The translations under genes and the position numbers were made by a program. Shown here one piece after another: positions 61,430-64,000 of a stretch of DNA of 64,000 nucleotides (positions are counted from its first letter, which is position 1; each line of letters begins with the position of its first letter). Source of the DNA: VMCP01 sp964645755 (GTDB taxonomy: Bacteria > Bacteroidota > Bacteroidia > NS11-12g > UBA955). The notes under the pieces are model-generated. The model made no database searches and was not told where the DNA came from. It saw nothing but the letters and a program-made list of their open reading frames with translations. The DNA is taken from assembly GCA_964645755.1 (NCBI GenBank), contig CAZYBT010000003.1, positions 10,066-74,065 on the forward strand, read 5' to 3'.

Positions 61430-63181
61430 ATGTTGGAACCTAAAAAAAAGTGGTATAGCCAGAGTAAATTACTCTTTCGGTTACTTGAACTTGCACAATT
61501 TGAGAAAAAGTGGATCATTATAGCAGTAATGCTCACTGTTTTTCAAAGTTTACTGACTGCCACACAACCATATCTCTACAAAATTGTCATCGACCAAGTC
61601 ATCTTGGTTGGAAAGTTCAATTTACTCATTTTTTGGTGTTCAATTTTACTCGGATGGCTTATTTTACAAGCTGGATTAGGATTTATTAACGCCTACTTAT
61701 CTGAGAGAATTGCTCAAACCATTATTCTCAAATTGCGACAGTTTGTTTATGATCACTTAATTCGACTCAAAGTTAGCTTTTTCGACAAAACTCCAGTTGG
61801 AACAGCCGTAACAAGAAGCATTTCCGATATTCAAACAATCACCGATCTTTTTTCTAGTGGTATTATCACCATTTTAGGCGACATGGTTCAAATAATTGCC
61901 ATTTTATATTGCATGTTTTACATTAGTGTAAAGCTCACATTCCTCACTCTATTGGTCATTCCAATTTTGCTATACAGTGCAAATAAATTTCGCAAAGGAA
62001 TTCGCGATACATTTCAAGAAGTGAGAAATCAGGTTTCGAATTTGAATGCTTTTTTACAAGAACGTATCACAGGAATGCAAATTGTTCAGCTGTTCAATCA
62101 AGAAAAGAGAGAATTTAATAAATTCAAAGACATCAATCAAAAGCATCAAGATGCCAACATCAAGAGCATTTTTTACTATTCCATTTTTTTTCCTATAGTT
62201 GAAGTGCTCATAGCCCTGGCTTTCGCCATCATTGTAACATACGGAGGATCAGCCATTCTCGGACAATCACTAAAACTCGGTGAACTTACGGCCTTTATCA
62301 TGTTCATCAATTTGTTTTTCAGGCCAGTAAGGGCTATCGCCGATCGCTTTAATAACATTCAAATGGGAATTGTGAGTGCAGAGAGAATATTTCAACTCAT
62401 TGATTCTGAAGAAAACATCGAAAAAAACGGAACCATTGTCCCTCAAAAAATAGAAGGAAAAATCAATTTTGATCATGTTTGGTTTGCGTATAACGAAGAT
62501 TCATGGATTTTGAGGGACATTTCCTTTCAGATATCTCCGGGGAAATCGTTGGCCATCGTGGGTGCCACAGGAAGTGGAAAAACCACCATTGCCAATTTGG
62601 TGACACAGATGTACCAGCATCAAAAGGGAGAAATAAAAATAGACGATTTTCTCATTCAAGAATACAACTTACAATCGCTGAGAGGAAGAATTGCAGTGGT
62701 ATTGCAGGATGTTTTCTTATTTTCAGGAAGTATCAAAAGCAATTTGGTCCTTAAAAATGACGGGGTATCATCTGAATCTATAGAAAAAGTTGCCAAAGAA
62801 ATTGGGGCTTACGATTTTATTGAAAAGCTCCCTGGCGGATTTGATTACAACGTGATGGAACGGGGATTGTCGTTATCACAAGGGCAGCGTCAATTGATAT
62901 CTTTCATTAGGGCTTTGGCTATGAATCCAGATATGATTGTATTGGATGAAGCAACAAGTTCAATCGACTCACAAACAGAGGAATTGATACAAAAAGCAAT
63001 CGCGATGTTGTTAGAAGGCAGAACGGCGATAGTCATAGCACATCGACTAAGTACCATTCAAAAATGCGATGAAATATTGGTTTTAGAAAAGGGAGAAATC
63101 AAGGAAAAGGGCAACCATGCTTCGTTATTGCAGGAAGAGGGGATGTATTGGAATTTGTACCAAAAGCAATTTGATGTTTAG
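61430..63181 (+). CDS. ABC exporter, fused permease and ATPase (MsbA-like)
   Basis: 583 residues from the ATG at 61430 (a GTG at 61421 adds MSR and lies on the last base of a possible -7 box TAGTTTTG). The transmembrane domain is at about 20-305 with six helices. The ATPase domain has the Walker A GATGSGKTTIANLV, Q-loop VVLQDVFLFSGS, signature LSLSQGQRQLISFIRAL, Walker B MIVLDEATSSIDSQ and switch His IVIAHRLSTIQK. It is a homodimer half-transporter of the lipid or drug exporter group. Two copies of the octamer TGAGGGAC lie within it. Confidence 0.94.
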   Translation: MLEPKKKWYSQSKLLFRLLELAQFEKKWIIIAVMLTVFQSLLTATQPYLYKIVIDQVILVGKFNLLIFWCSILLGWLILQAGLGFINAYLSERIAQTIILKLRQFVYDHLIRLKVSFFDKTPVGTAVTRSISDIQTITDLFSSGIITILGDMVQIIAILYCMFYISVKLTFLTLLVIPILLYSANKFRKGIRDTFQEVRNQVSNLNAFLQERITGMQIVQLFNQEKREFNKFKDINQKHQDANIKSIFYYSIFFPIVEVLIALAFAIIVTYGGSAILGQSLKLGELTAFIMFINLFFRPVRAIADRFNNIQMGIVSAERIFQLIDSEENIEKNGTIVPQKIEGKINFDHVWFAYNEDSWILRDISFQISPGKSLAIVGATGSGKTTIANLVTQMYQHQKGEIKIDDFLIQEYNLQSLRGRIAVVLQDVFLFSGSIKSNLVLKNDGVSSESIEKVAKEIGAYDFIEKLPGGFDYNVMERGLSLSQGQRQLISFIRALAMNPDMIVLDEATSSIDSQTEELIQKAIAMLLEGRTAIVIAHRLSTIQKCDEILVLEKGEIKEKGNHASLLQEEGMYWNLYQKQFDV

Positions 63182-63183
63182 GA

Positions 63184-63804
63184 TTAAAATTGTTTACATA
63201 CACCCAACCTAAAACTTCCGAGTGTTGTAACTTGATTCCCTGAATTCCATTTACCTTCAATGTTCATCAGTCCCAAACGATATTCAGCAAACACACCGAC
63301 TAGGTTAATTAATTGATAATCAGCTATTATAAGCAAATTAAAATTATTTCTACTGAGCGCATTGTCATCAAAAATAGCATATTCATTTCCAGACAGAGTA
63401 ATTACTTGCTTTCCATTGATTCCAATAGCATAAGCCAACCCAGCACTTATATTTAATGCAGTGGTCACATTTCTTTTAAGAAATGCATGAAAATCCAAAT
63501 ACAGGGCATTATAACTTGCTACATCTTGGCTAGAAGCATTATCCACAGCTTTCCAAGAATAATAATCGAGACCAGCACCACCATGTAATTCTGCAAAACT
63601 TAGTGTCATTAATTTTTTTGAAGCAGACACTGTTAAACCAATTTTCGTTACGTTTTCGAAAAATTTTTGGGAATTCATGTCATCTGAAAAACTCACATTT
63701 GTTAACTACAAACCAGCGTTACCTTTAATACTGCTAAGAGATTGACCATACGCAGCAATATGCATGGCAGATAGGGTTAAAATGGTGAATAGTTTTATTT
63801 TCAT
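63184..63804 (-). pseudogene. Outer-membrane beta-barrel gene broken by one amber codon
   Basis: Reading from the ATG at 63804 gives a signal peptide, MKIKLFTILTLSAMHIAAYG then QSLSSIKGNAGL, followed at codon 33 (63706-63708) by TAG. The same frame then stays open to 63184 and encodes a barrel-like protein of about 170 residues (TVSASKKLMTLSFAELHGGA, FNLLIIADYQLINLVGVFAE, GSFRLGVCKQF). A start at GTG 63696 would give an unsecreted fragment. One nonsense substitution, a sequence error, or amber suppression are the options. The intact protein would have 206 residues. Confidence 0.7.
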
Positions 63805-63861
63805 AGTACAAATTTCAAATAAATAAAATTTAGCCATGTACCCAGAAATCGGTATTTTACT

Positions 63862-63891
63862 AAAAAAGCCACCTGAAAAGGTGGCTTTTTT
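63862..63891. terminator. Bidirectional terminator beside rpoC end
   Basis: AAAAAAGCCACC (63862-63873) pairs with GGTGGCTTTTTT (63880-63891) around a 6-nt loop. It lies just downstream of the minus-strand gene at the window edge and upstream of the broken barrel gene. Confidence 0.88.
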
Positions 63892-63913
63892 AGTATTTTT
63901 AGGATTGAAACGA

Positions 63914-64000
63914 TTAAGCCTCTTCCTCTTCGTATTTAGTAGCCATCAAGCGATCATATTCTTCGCGAGAACCGGTGATTACGTTGTCGAAACGACGCAT
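63914..64000 (-). CDS. C-terminal end of a gene cut by the window, probably rpoC
   Basis: The frame is open from the window edge to a TAA at 63914-63916 and encodes about 28 residues with RRFDNVITGSREEYDRLMAT then KYEEEEA. The acidic end and the xxNxITGSREEYDRL pattern resemble the last residues of Bacteroidota RNA polymerase beta' subunits, which end in a comparable loop after the LIPAGTG motif. The edge codon reads as ATG, so a short independent ORF cannot be excluded from sequence alone. A strong terminator follows at 63862-63891, as expected for the end of a ribosomal/RNA polymerase operon. Confidence 0.55.
   Translation of the reverse strand: MRRFDNVITGSREEYDRLMATKYEEEEA

Noticed and set aside
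14618..62518. TGAGGGAC as a conserved protein motif
   Set aside because: The copies fall in different frames and strands and encode unrelated residues.
1..64000. tRNA, rRNA or riboswitch genes
   Set aside because: No cloverleaf, rRNA stretch or known riboswitch motif was recognised by eye. A covariance-model scan would be needed to exclude small RNAs.

Overview
The window is about 64 kb of AT-rich chromosome from a member of the Bacteroidota. The evidence is a SusC/SusD pair, type IX secretion C-terminal sorting domains, promoters of the TAnnTTTG type, serine palmitoyltransferase, an OlsF-like aminolipid acyltransferase, an Mrp/NifU pair and many Bacteroidota-type outer-membrane barrels. I cannot assign a genus. 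No rRNA, tRNA, CRISPR array, prophage or insertion sequence was seen.

Region 1 (1-13.0 kb) looks like an organophosphorus scavenging locus, all on the minus strand. It has two tandem YncE-propeller/phosphoesterase fusion proteins, a TonB receptor, a SusC/SusD pair and an HD-domain protein of the PhnZ-like family found in phosphonate-degradation operons. On the plus strand beside it is a 3'-truncated remnant of a DUF5690/MFS-like transporter. Region 2 (13.1-16.5 kb) has an ECF sigma factor coupled to an anti-sigma/beta-barrel-like chimera that contains a 10-N assembly gap, plus small membrane proteins.

Region 3 (16.5-25.9 kb) is a sulfur-oxidation/detoxification locus. It encodes rhodaneses, a DUF2892 protein, two YeeE/YedE half-transporters, a CstB-like persulfide dioxygenase-rhodanese, a TPMT-like methyltransferase, a TsdA-like diheme cytochrome, a TauE permease, a SoxB-like protein and an OprD-like porin. 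Three promoters here, and one in front of an HMA (CopZ-like) gene at 39.4 kb, carry a Crp/Fnr-like palindrome. In all four its centre lies exactly 36.5 bp from the last base of a TAnnTTTG-type -7 box. This suggests one regulon under a class-II activator encoded elsewhere.

Region 4 (25.9-39.4 kb) holds surface and envelope genes: a 16-residue-repeat protein, two large T9SS cargo proteins, an OlsF-like acyltransferase, a GT-C and a GT2 glycosyltransferase, and an unusual 44-bp plus 10-bp tandem repeat array. Region 5 (39.4-63.2 kb) is mostly housekeeping: TatD, enoyl-CoA hydratase, ComEC, thymidine kinase, NifU, Mrp, RsmI-like, serine palmitoyltransferase, ComEA-like, acyl-CoA dehydrogenase, S21, Xer recombinase, HPF, RidA-like, WD40, saccharopine reductase-like, TrmH-like, a degenerate dihydroorotase, a BatA/VWA protein, YbgC, a deoxynucleoside kinase and an ABC exporter. 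The window ends with an outer-membrane protein gene broken by one amber codon and what is probably the last 28 codons of rpoC.

The octamer TGAGGGAC occurs at least 12 times in both orientations and in different reading frames, far above chance for this base composition. It may be a DNA-level signal such as an uptake, Chi-like or chromosome-organisation motif.
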